Source: Thermus altitudinis
Lineage (GTDB): Bacteria > Deinococcota > Deinococci > Deinococcales > Thermaceae
Assembly: GCF_022760835.1 (NCBI RefSeq)
Contig: NZ_JAKTNQ010000008.1
Span: forward strand, 1-64,000
Length of the DNA: 64,000 nucleotides
Direction: 5' to 3'
In this document: piece by piece, positions 44,441 to 52,032 of the stretch
Layout of the letters: every line of letters starts with the position of its first letter
Position numbering within the stretch: the first letter of the stretch is position 1
Translations under genes and position numbers: made by a program
The notes under the pieces: generated by a model
Database searches by the model: none
Seen by the model: the letters and a program-made list of their open reading frames with translations, nothing else
Told to the model about the DNA's origin: nothing

Positions 44441-46182
44441 GGGTTACCCATCACCAGATAGGCCAGCCGCCTTCCCTCCCGGGCCAGGACCACGGTTCCC
44501 TCCGCAAGGCGGTAGACCAGGAGGTCCTTGAGCCTGCGGGGTACCTCGCCCGCCTGGCCCACATAGAGGGCATCCTCCTGGGGGTTTTCCGAGGAAGCGT
44601 TCCTGGGACGTACGGAAAGGACGGTTTGCCCCACCTTGAGGGCCAGGGGTTCGGCCCCGATGGAAAGGAGGTGCACCTCCCCCCCGAGGGTTTCCCGGGT
44701 GGGGGGACGGCGGCCCAGGTATTCCTTTAGGGCATGCGCCAAGGCCAGGGCTGCCCGCTCCTGCCCCAGGGCCTGGCCCACCTCCTTTAGGAGTGGAAGG
44801 GGGTCGGTAGCGCCCAGGCGTTTGCTAGCGAGTTCCAGAACCTTCCGGGCAAAGTCTTGAAGCGCCTCAGGGGGGGCTTGTCGGTACTTTTCCGCCAGCT
44901 CCGGGCCAAAGGCCTGGGGGCTGAACTCCCCCTTAAGGCGGGCGGAGAGGGCCCGGAGGAGGCGTAGGTAGGCGTAGTCCTGGGTGGGATCCAGCAAAAG
45001 AGCCAGCACCCGCCCTTCGGAGAGGAGTTCGTAAAGCCTTAGCCCGCTTCGGGCCTCGAGCCTCAGGTGGAGCAAGTTTCCTTCCCGCACCGCCAGAACC
45101 TCGAGATCCTCCCAGGGGATCACCAAGGTGTCGTCCAGGATGTGGTCCTCGCCTGCCATCCCTAAGTGCCAGCTACCCTCCACCTGGCTTAGGGTGAGGG
45201 TGAGGGGGCCCAAGGTGATGCGGCCAGGCTTCAGGGGCAGGGTGAGAAGGCTTTCCTCCCCCTGGCCGGGCTCGGGGACCTTGGGCCAAGGGGTTTCCCC
45301 CTGGGGCGCAGGGAGGAGCTGGAGAAGGGAGAGCACCTTTTCCATCGCCACGTGGAAGCGGCGCCTTTCGTCCTCCAGGAGGAGTTCCCGCCGCCTTTCC
45401 TCCTGGGCTTCCCTCCGGAGGCGCTCCTCCAGGCGGGCGATCTCCTGGGTGCTGGCCCCTATGCGCTTGGCTTCCTCCAGGGCTTTTTTCAAGGGCAGGA
45501 GGTCCCGCCTGGGAGGAAGGCCATAGGCATCCTCCCACTCCAGGATGCGGTTCAGGAAGCGGCGTATATAGGTGCGGGTTTCCTCGGGGGGCAAGGGGAG
45601 GTCTTGGGGAAGGCGCAGGGCGGTTTCCAAAAACTCCAGCACCAAGGCCTCGGCCACCTTGGGATCCTCGAGGTCCATGAGGCTGTCGGAAAGAGAGGGG
45701 ATGGGGTGGGTGGGGTGGAAGCGGGAGAGGTTGAAGTCCCGCTTGAAGGTTTCCTTCTCCCGGTAATCCAGGTAGTTTTGCAAGAAGGCATGGATGAGCC
45801 TTAGTTCCTCCCGTCTGCCGGTGAGAAACTCCTTGGCCCGGGCCCTCACCTCCCGTGCCGTCAGGAGGCGCCATACCTTTAAGGCCATGGCCCGCAAGGG
45901 GGAGGTATCCGGGCTGGGTTCCTCGGGGGTTTCCGGTATGGCGATGGGAAGGTCCAGGGGAAGGGTTTCCCCGGGCTGGGGAGGGCTTTGGCTTGGCCGC
46001 AAGGCCCTAAAACGGGCATCGGCCTGGCGGAAGCGTTTGGCCAGGGCGCCGGGCAGGCGGGACTGGATCAGGAAGGCCCGGAGTGCCAAAAGGGCCTTCT
46101 TGCCCCCCTTGGGGGTGCGCCCTGCCACCAGGTCCTCCACCCGGTACTCGTAGAGGTCCACCAGGTCGGCCAGGTGTTCCAC
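44437..46182 (-). CDS. Uncharacterised 581-aa cytosolic protein
   Basis: I recognise no family. Start GTG 46182 (MEHLADLVDLYEYRVEDL). Visible parts: a helical N-terminal region with Pro-rich linker (about 90-115), a helical middle with a coiled-coil-like Arg/Glu stretch (ARLEERLRREAQEERRRELLLEDERRR, about 255-285, described in parts), then a beta-rich C-terminal region that includes an alternation like LTLPLKPGRITLGPLTLTLSQVEGSW and YLVMGNP at the end. No signal peptide or membrane helix. Transcribed divergently from the PP2C/kinase operon with overlapping -10 elements, so the best guess is a partner or substrate of that signalling system. Confidence 0.75.
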   Translation of the reverse strand: MEHLADLVDLYEYRVEDLVAGRTPKGGKKALLALRAFLIQSRLPGALAKRFRQADARFRALRPSQSPPQPGETLPLDLPIAIPETPEEPSPDTSPLRAMALKVWRLLTAREVRARAKEFLTGRREELRLIHAFLQNYLDYREKETFKRDFNLSRFHPTHPIPSLSDSLMDLEDPKVAEALVLEFLETALRLPQDLPLPPEETRTYIRRFLNRILEWEDAYGLPPRRDLLPLKKALEEAKRIGASTQEIARLEERLRREAQEERRRELLLEDERRRFHVAMEKVLSLLQLLPAPQGETPWPKVPEPGQGEESLLTLPLKPGRITLGPLTLTLSQVEGSWHLGMAGEDHILDDTLVIPWEDLEVLAVREGNLLHLRLEARSGLRLYELLSEGRVLALLLDPTQDYAYLRLLRALSARLKGEFSPQAFGPELAEKYRQAPPEALQDFARKVLELASKRLGATDPLPLLKEVGQALGQERAALALAHALKEYLGRRPPTRETLGGEVHLLSIGAEPLALKVGQTVLSVRPRNASSENPQEDALYVGQAGEVPRRLKDLLVYRLAEGTVVLAREGRRLAYLVMGNP

Positions 46183-46190
46183 CTACTCAT

Positions 46191-46198
46191 CCTATAAT
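46191..46198. promoter_or_regulatory. Shared divergent -10 region, 581-aa gene and PP2C operon
   Basis: Plus strand: perfect TATAAT (46193-46198), 7 nt before the PP2C ATG at 46206. Minus strand: TATAGG (CCTATA at 46191-46196), 8 nt before the GTG at 46182. Both would be leaderless; the elements overlap almost fully, so the two transcription units are mutually exclusive at initiation. Confidence 0.55.
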
Positions 46199-46205
46199 GG
46201 GTCCG

Positions 46206-46961
46206 ATGCGCCTTGCCCCCCGTTACACCGTGGCTGCGGTTTCCCATGTGGGCCGTCGCCAGAACAATGAGGATTTCCACCGGGTGATGCGCCTGGAGGT
46301 TCCCCAGGGCAACCTTCTCCTCCTGGCGGTAGCCGACGGCATGGGGGGGATGGAGGCGGGGGAGTGGGCCAGCAAGGTGGCCATTGAGGCCCTCTCCGAG
46401 GCGGTACGGGCCTATGCCGAGCACCTGAGGAGTGGACGCCCGGCGGTGGGCCTGGCCAAGGTAATGGAAAAGGCCTTTACCCTGGCGGCCAAGCGGGTGG
46501 AAAAGGAGGCGGAAAGGCTAGGCAAGAAGGGCATGGGCACCACCCTCACCGCCTTTCTCTATGCGGACTGGCTCAAGGAGGGGGTGGTGGGGCATATCGG
46601 GGATTCCCGCGCTTACCATCTCACGGCCAAGGGGCTGAAGCGGCTCACCGAGGACCACTCCTGGGTGGCGGAACGCTTAAGGGAAGGGGTTCTTACCCCT
46701 ACCGAGGCCGAGCGCCACCCTTACCGCAACATCCTTACCCGAGCCCTGGGTCTGCCCGAGGCCCGCTTTGATCTGAAGGAGGTGCGCCTCGCCCCAGGGG
46801 AAGGGGTGCTTTTGGTCACGGACGGGCTCTACGGCCTGCTCCCCGAGGAGGAGTGGCTTTTGGGCAAGGACCTCCAGGCGAGCCTCGAGGGCCTCATGGC
46901 CGAGGCTTTGCGCCGGGGCGGGGACGATAACGTGACCGCCATCGCCTTACGGGTGGAGTGA
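46206..46961 (+). CDS. PP2C-type Ser/Thr protein phosphatase
   Basis: 251 aa from the ATG at 46206 (an earlier ATG at 46197 overlaps the -10). Metal-binding motifs of the family: NNEDFH (about 20), AVADGMGGMEAG (about 43), GDSRAYHL (about 132), VTDGLYGLLP (about 205) and GGDDNVTAIAL at the end. Soluble. Stop overlaps the kinase start (TGATG), and this phosphatase is expected to reverse the kinase's phosphorylations. Confidence 0.94.
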   Translation: MRLAPRYTVAAVSHVGRRQNNEDFHRVMRLEVPQGNLLLLAVADGMGGMEAGEWASKVAIEALSEAVRAYAEHLRSGRPAVGLAKVMEKAFTLAAKRVEKEAERLGKKGMGTTLTAFLYADWLKEGVVGHIGDSRAYHLTAKGLKRLTEDHSWVAERLREGVLTPTEAERHPYRNILTRALGLPEARFDLKEVRLAPGEGVLLVTDGLYGLLPEEEWLLGKDLQASLEGLMAEALRRGGDDNVTAIALRVE

Positions 46962-48916
46962 TGCAGGGGCTTCTGGCCTTCCTCCTGGTTCTCCTTACCG
47001 CGGCCTTGGCCTCACGCCTCTCCCCTTGGCCCCTCGGGTTTCTCTTGCTTTTCCTCTCGGGAGCTGCCTGGGCCACGGGGGTACGGCCGGATGTGATCTT
47101 CCCCTGGCTTCTCCTGGGCCTGGGGGTCCTGGCGGCCCCCCGGGTGTACCTGGGTTCCCGGCGACGGTTCCCAAGGCGTCCCCGCACCCAGGGGCGGCCT
47201 TCCTCCGCCTCCAAGACCACCGAGGAGGCCCGGGCTCTGGAAAAGCAGTACGAGATCCTGGAAAAGGTGGGCGTGGGGGGCATGGCCACCGTTTACAAGG
47301 CCAAGGACAAGAAAACGGGCCGCCTGGTGGCCCTAAAGGTTCCCCAGGAGCGCTTTCTGGGCGACCCCCGTTTTGTGCGCCGTTTCCACCGGGAGGCGGA
47401 GGTCTTGGCCAAGATGGACCACCCCAACATCGTCAAGGTGTACGACCACGGCCAGGTGGATGGGGTCCACTATATCGCCATGGAGTACCTGGAGGGGGAG
47501 GGCCTGGACAAGCTCATTGAGGAAAGGCGCCTTTCCCTTAGGCAGGCGGCGGCCATCCTGGCCCGGGTGGCCGACGCTCTGAGGCACATCCACGCCCAAG
47601 GCATCGTCCACCGGGACATCAAGCCCGGCAACATCATGATCCTCAAGGGGGCCTTAAGGGAGGAGGGGGTGGACCCCAGGGGGGTGCGGCTCATGGATTT
47701 CGGCATCGCCGCCGGCAAGGTCCTCACCCGCCTCACCATCACCGGGGCCCGGATCGGCACCCCGGTCTACATGAGCCCAGAACAGGCCAAGGGGCAAAAG
47801 CTGGACCACCGCTCGGATATTTACTCCCTGGGGATCGTCCTTTACGAGGCCTTAACCGGCCAGCCCCCCTTCACCGGCGGGTACGAGACCGTGATCCACC
47901 AGCAGATCTTCCAGGTGCCCACCCCTCCCAAGCAGCTCAATCCCCAGATTCCCCAGGTTCTTTCCGATCTGGTCCTGAAGATGCTGGAGAAGGACCCCGC
48001 CAAGCGGCCCACCCTGGACGAGGTGGTCCAGGTGCTCTCCGGCTCCTGGGAGGAGGAAAAGGGGTTGCCCCATCCCTTCTACCTCTTGGTGGGGGTGGAG
48101 GCCAAAAAGGGCACGGTGCGGCTTCTGGACCTTTCGGGTACCGCCGCCCGGCTCATCTCCGGCATCGGCTCGGGCCCCGGCTACTTCCCGGCCCCGCCTT
48201 TGGCGGTGGCCGCCGATCCCGAAGGGGGGATCTGGATGGCGGTTTTTGAGCATGGGGCCAAGCTCCTCCACCGCTTTTCCCCCGAGGGCCAGCTTCTCCT
48301 ATCCACCGGCCCCTATGGGATGAAGCCTGGGGAGTTCCTTTTTCCCACAGCTCTGGCGGTGGCGGATGGTAGCCTTTTCGTTCTGGATTCGGAAACCGCC
48401 ACGGTGAGCCGGCTGGACCTAGAGGGCCAGTACCAGGAGCGCTTTGGCGGTCAGGGAATGGGCCGGGGCACCTTCCAAGACCCCAAGGCTCTGGTGGCCA
48501 CCTCGGAGTTCCTCTTCGTGTTGGACTACGGCAACCGGCAGGTGCAGCGCCTCTCCTTGGATGGCCGCTACCTATCCCGCTATGCCTTCCGCCGCTCTAA
48601 GGAAAGCGAGGAGCTAAGGCTCCTTGGCGGGGTGGGGGTGGAGGGGGAGAGGCTTTACCTCTACGATGTGGAGGCGGCCAAGGTGCGGGTGGTGGACCTT
48701 TCCGGAAGGCTTTTGGCTTCCCATGTCCTGCCCCTTTTGGAAGGAGAGGACCCCAGGAGCCTGGTGGAGCTTCTGCCCTTCGGGGGCATCCTCTATGCTG
48801 CCCGGCGCGGGGCGAGCCGCATCCAGCGCATAGACCTGAAGACCGGGGAGGCCTTGCCGCCTTTGGAGGTCTACGCCCCGGTGCGGGCCCTGGCCCTTTG
48901 GCGGAATCCGGCATGA
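46961..48916 (+). CDS. Membrane Ser/Thr protein kinase with C-terminal NHL-type propeller
   Basis: 651 aa. Two or three hydrophobic helices at about 3-19, 24-40 and 44-64, a basic linker, then a Hanks-type kinase: G-loop VGVGGMATVYKAK (about 103-115), catalytic K126, HRD at 217-219 in GIVHRDIKPGN, DFG at 246-248, APE-like MSPEQAKG. From about 365 to the end there are repeated strands resembling NHL/YWTD propeller blades. No membrane helix separates kinase and propeller, so both face the same side, unlike PASTA kinases with extracellular sensors. ATG 46961 overlaps the PP2C stop. The end overlaps the response-regulator start (ATGA). Confidence 0.92.
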   Translation: MQGLLAFLLVLLTAALASRLSPWPLGFLLLFLSGAAWATGVRPDVIFPWLLLGLGVLAAPRVYLGSRRRFPRRPRTQGRPSSASKTTEEARALEKQYEILEKVGVGGMATVYKAKDKKTGRLVALKVPQERFLGDPRFVRRFHREAEVLAKMDHPNIVKVYDHGQVDGVHYIAMEYLEGEGLDKLIEERRLSLRQAAAILARVADALRHIHAQGIVHRDIKPGNIMILKGALREEGVDPRGVRLMDFGIAAGKVLTRLTITGARIGTPVYMSPEQAKGQKLDHRSDIYSLGIVLYEALTGQPPFTGGYETVIHQQIFQVPTPPKQLNPQIPQVLSDLVLKMLEKDPAKRPTLDEVVQVLSGSWEEEKGLPHPFYLLVGVEAKKGTVRLLDLSGTAARLISGIGSGPGYFPAPPLAVAADPEGGIWMAVFEHGAKLLHRFSPEGQLLLSTGPYGMKPGEFLFPTALAVADGSLFVLDSETATVSRLDLEGQYQERFGGQGMGRGTFQDPKALVATSEFLFVLDYGNRQVQRLSLDGRYLSRYAFRRSKESEELRLLGGVGVEGERLYLYDVEAAKVRVVDLSGRLLASHVLPLLEGEDPRSLVELLPFGGILYAARRGASRIQRIDLKTGEALPPLEVYAPVRALALWRNPA

Positions 48917-49557
48917 GGGTGCTCTTGGTGGAGGACGACCCCGGGGTACGGGAGGCCTTGGAGCTGGGCCTGGCCTTGGAGGGGCACGAGGTACGGTCCA
49001 CGGAAAACCCTAAGGAGGCCCTAAGCCTTCTGCCCTGGGCAGAGGTGGTGGTTTTGGACGTGCTTTTGCCGGAAGGGGATGGCTTTTCCCTCCTTAAGGA
49101 GATCCGCGCCCGGTCAGAGGTGCCGGTGCTGATGCTCACCGCCTTGGATGCCGTGGAGTGGCGGGTGAAGGGCCTAAGGGAGGGGGCCGACGACTACCTG
49201 GTCAAGCCCTATAGCCTTTCCGAGCTCCTGGCCCGCCTCGAGGCCCTGGTGCGCCGGACCAAGGGTCCCTCTGAGGTGCTGGCCTACAAGGACCTCAGGC
49301 TTTACCCAAAGCGCATGGAAGCCTTCCGCGGCGAAAGGCGGCTTTCCCTTCCCCCCAAGGCCTTTCTCCTCCTGAAGGCCTTTTTGGAGTCACCGGAGGA
49401 GGTGCTTTCCAAAGAGGCCCTGATGCATAGGGTATGGGGGGAGGAGGTGGAGCCCGCCACCTTAGAGGTGCACCTTTCCCTCTTGAGGAAGGCCCTGGGG
49501 GAGCCCAATCCCATCCAGACGGTGCGCGGCTATGGCTACCGCCTTTTCCTCCCTTAG
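48913..49557 (+). CDS. OmpR-family response regulator in the kinase operon
   Basis: 214 aa. Receiver with phospho-acceptor D49 (VVVLDVLLPEGDG), acidic pair in LVEDDPG, Lys in DDYLVKPYS; winged-helix domain ending TVRGYGYRLFLP. Overlaps the kinase gene by 4 bp and its histidine kinase by 26 bp, so Ser/Thr and His-Asp signalling are produced from one mRNA. Confidence 0.93.
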   Translation: MRVLLVEDDPGVREALELGLALEGHEVRSTENPKEALSLLPWAEVVVLDVLLPEGDGFSLLKEIRARSEVPVLMLTALDAVEWRVKGLREGADDYLVKPYSLSELLARLEALVRRTKGPSEVLAYKDLRLYPKRMEAFRGERRLSLPPKAFLLLKAFLESPEEVLSKEALMHRVWGEEVEPATLEVHLSLLRKALGEPNPIQTVRGYGYRLFLP

Positions 49558-50836
49558 GGGCAGGCTTTTCGCCCTTCTTTTCTTGGCCCTTGTGCTTTTG
49601 GCCCTGCCCCTAGCCTTCCTTTCCGCCAGGGAGGCGGAAAGGGCCGCCAGCGAGGACCTGCGCCGGGCCCTTTACACTCGCCTCTACCTTCTGGGGGAGG
49701 AGGGGGCGAGGGAAGAGGAGGCCTTGCTCTTGGAACTTTTCCGCCTGGCCCAGGTTTATGGCGGTGGGGTAGGGTTTGTGGTGGAAAGGGGGCGGGTGGC
49801 CTACTCCGAGGTGGGTACCTGGCCTTTGCCCAAGAACCTCCTGCAGGCCTTGGCGGAGGGAAGGGTTTACCAGGGGGTAAGGGACGGGACCTTGTACGTG
49901 GCCCTACCTAAGGAGGAAGGAGGGTTTGGGCTGGCGGTGCCCTTAGAAGGGGTTAGGGGTTTGGGAAGGCGGCTTCTTTTCCTCTACCTCACCTGGGGGG
50001 GTGGGGTGCTTCTTGGGGTGTTCCTCCTTTCGGCCTTGGGGCTTTCCTGGGCCCTTCGCCCTCTGGCCAGGCTTACCCAGCTCCTCCAGGCGCGGAGGCC
50101 TGAGGACCTAAGCCCTCTTCCCGATCCCGGTGTGGCGGAGTTGGGGCCTTTGGTGAAGGCGTTGAACCTCCGCCTAGCCCAGGTGGCGGGGCTCATCCGG
50201 GAGCTTTCGGAAAAGGAGGAGGCGGCAAGGCGCTTTGCCCACCATGCCTCCCACGAGCTGCGCAACCCCTTGGCGGCGCTCAAGGGGTATCTGGAGGTGC
50301 TGTTGCGCCAGCCTGAACCCAGGGCCTTTCACGGGGCCTTGCGGGAAGCGGAGCGCATGGAGGCTTTGCTCTCGGGGCTTCTGCGGTTATCCCGCCTGGA
50401 GGCCACGCCCCCCCGGCCTAGCCTTCTGGACCCCAAGGTCTTTTTGGCGGAGTGGGACGTAAGGGTGGAGGGGGAGGAAAGGCTTTGGGCGGACCCTGAG
50501 CTTTTGGCCTTGGCCGTGGAAAACGTGGTGGATAACGCCCGCCGTCACGGGAGGCTTCCCCTAAGGGCGGAGCTGCGGAAGGAGGGGGAAGGGGTGTGGC
50601 TTTGGCTGGTGGACTCAGGCCCGGGTTTTCCCCCAGAACTCCTGCCGAAAGCCTTGGAACCCTTTGTCCATGGGGGAAAGGGCACGGGGTTGGGCCTGGC
50701 CCTAGTGGCGGCGGTGGCCCGGGCCCATGGGGGAAAGGCGGCGGTGGAGAACCGGGGTGGGGCGGCGGTGGGGCTTTTTCTGCCTTTAGCTTCCCTTAAG
50801 GTTTCCCCCGATGCGCCCTTTAGCCAGGGGGGCTAG
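49532..50836 (+). CDS. Sensor histidine kinase in the kinase operon
   Basis: 434 aa. TM1 about 12-32, sensor region about 33-145 with a small beta-type domain (YGGGVGFVVERGRVAYSEVG), TM2 about 147-172, HAMP, phospho-H241 in HASHELRNPLAALKG, N-box ENVVDNARRHG, G-boxes DSGPGFPPELL and GKGTGLGLALVAAV. Starts inside the response-regulator gene. Signal unknown, but the two exported proteins just downstream are likely part of the regulon or the sensing machinery. Confidence 0.92.
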   Translation: MATAFSSLRGRLFALLFLALVLLALPLAFLSAREAERAASEDLRRALYTRLYLLGEEGAREEEALLLELFRLAQVYGGGVGFVVERGRVAYSEVGTWPLPKNLLQALAEGRVYQGVRDGTLYVALPKEEGGFGLAVPLEGVRGLGRRLLFLYLTWGGGVLLGVFLLSALGLSWALRPLARLTQLLQARRPEDLSPLPDPGVAELGPLVKALNLRLAQVAGLIRELSEKEEAARRFAHHASHELRNPLAALKGYLEVLLRQPEPRAFHGALREAERMEALLSGLLRLSRLEATPPRPSLLDPKVFLAEWDVRVEGEERLWADPELLALAVENVVDNARRHGRLPLRAELRKEGEGVWLWLVDSGPGFPPELLPKALEPFVHGGKGTGLGLALVAAVARAHGGKAAVENRGGAAVGLFLPLASLKVSPDAPFSQGG

Positions 50837-50858
50837 GCTCCCTTTGGAGGTGATGGGA

Positions 50859-51431
50859 ATGCGGAGGATGTTGGCGGGTGTGTTGCTTCTGGCGGCGGGC
50901 CTTTCCCTGGCCCAGGCCACCGATTACCGGCAGGCGGCCAAGGCGGCAGCGGCCTTGGCCCGGCTGGAAACGGTGGCCCAAGGGGCCACGGGGGAAGAGA
51001 AGCTTCTCTCCTGGGCCAAGGAGGTGAAGGCCCGGGCGGAGAAGAGCTACGAGGCCAAGAACTACTTCAAGGCGGCACGGGAGGCCCAGGCGGCCCTTCT
51101 CCTCTTCCGGGCTGCCCCAGGGGAGCCCCAGGTGCGGGCCCGGGTGGAAAGGCCCGTGCCCCATAGGGGCCTGGGGATGCACCACCCCTATGGGCCTAGG
51201 GGCCACGCCTTGCCCCCGGGTAAAGGGCAAGACCCAGGTGCCCGCTTGGCCCAAAGGGCCCCGGTGGCGGTGGACCGGGCGGAGAAGGAGCTGGCCTACT
51301 ACCGGGCCCAGGACAACCTGGTGAAGGACCTGGTGGCCGAGGCCAAGAATAGGCTCTCCAAGGAACCTGGCCGGGCCCTCTTGTTGGCGCGGGCGGCCTT
51401 GGCCCTGATCTCGGCGGAGCGCGGCTTCTAA
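50859..51431 (+). CDS. Exported helical protein with His/Gly-rich linker
   Basis: 190 aa from ATG 50859 (nine nt after GGAGG). Signal peptide MRRMLAGVLLLAAGLSLAQA. The mature part is two helical hairpin regions (about 22-90 and 140-190) separated by a linker around residues 105-120 with PHRGLGMHHPYGPRGH, rich in His, Met, Gly and Pro, suggestive of metal binding or an extended flexible arm. No known family. Immediately follows the histidine kinase. Confidence 0.72.
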   Translation: MRRMLAGVLLLAAGLSLAQATDYRQAAKAAAALARLETVAQGATGEEKLLSWAKEVKARAEKSYEAKNYFKAAREAQAALLLFRAAPGEPQVRARVERPVPHRGLGMHHPYGPRGHALPPGKGQDPGARLAQRAPVAVDRAEKELAYYRAQDNLVKDLVAEAKNRLSKEPGRALLLARAALALISAERGF

Positions 51432-51470
51432 CCCTACCCTACCCGGGCAGGGCCCGATTACCATGGCGGC

Positions 51471-51899
51471 ATGATGCGGTGGCTTGGGGTCCTCCTCCTC
51501 GGCCTTGGGGGTTTGGCCCTGGGGGAGGGGGGCCCTAAGGCCCTGGTTTTGGCCCCGGAAGAGGTCCTAAACCGCTGCGGGGCCCTGGTGCGGGTCCTCG
51601 AGGTCCAGGCCCTTTACCGGGAAGGGGATACCTTTTTGCTGGTTCTGGGCCAGAAGGAGCCCTTGCTCCTCTTGGCCCTGGAAGGGGATAGGCCCATGCC
51701 CCACATGGGCCCCCCCAGGGGCCGGCCCATACGTAAGCGGCCTTTTCCCTTTTTGCGGGAGCTTTCCCTGGCCCGGTGGGTGGTGGTCCTGCCGGGGGAG
51801 TACCGGTGCTTCATCCTCCACCGGGGACGGGTGGTGGGGGTGTTGCGCCTGGGCCAGGACCTTTCCCCCCTACCCCTTCCTGCCGGGGATACCCCTTAA
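51471..51899 (+). CDS. Small exported protein of unknown function
   Basis: 142 aa. Start ATG ATG at 51471; TACCAT lies 6 nt upstream, a weak leaderless -10. Signal peptide MMRWLGVLLLGLGGLALGEG. The mature protein is beta-rich with a Cys at about 36 and 112, and a Met/Pro/Arg segment RPMPHMGPPRGRPIRKRPF. No family recognised. Its neighbour has a similar His/Met-rich stretch, so the two may be functionally linked. A terminator follows about 100 bp on. Confidence 0.65.
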   Translation: MMRWLGVLLLGLGGLALGEGGPKALVLAPEEVLNRCGALVRVLEVQALYREGDTFLLVLGQKEPLLLLALEGDRPMPHMGPPRGRPIRKRPFPFLRELSLARWVVVLPGEYRCFILHRGRVVGVLRLGQDLSPLPLPAGDTP

Positions 51900-51995
51900 G
51901 ACCACCCCCTGGCTTCAGCAAGAGGGACGCCGGCGGAGCCCCCTAGGGAGCTCATAACCCAGGGCAAAAGGGCATAGCAGGCCCTGAGGCTTAGT

Positions 51996-52020
51996 GCAGG
52001 GCAAATGCCCTGCGGTTTTA
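51996..52020 (+). terminator. Intrinsic terminator overlapping the addB promoter
   Basis: Stem GCAGGGC-AAAT-GCCCTGC (51996-52013) followed by GGTTTTA. The T-run belongs at the same time to the -10-like TAAAAT (52019-52024) in front of addB. This ends the kinase operon and starts the AddAB operon in 25 bp. Confidence 0.65.
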
Positions 52021-52032
52021 AAATGTTCCCAT

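Noticed and set aside
46083-46205. N-terminal extension of the PP2C gene
   Set aside because: The upstream in-frame codons are Pro/Gly-rich, lie over the divergent gene and precede the TATAAT promoter; the ATG at 46206 fits the family N-terminus.
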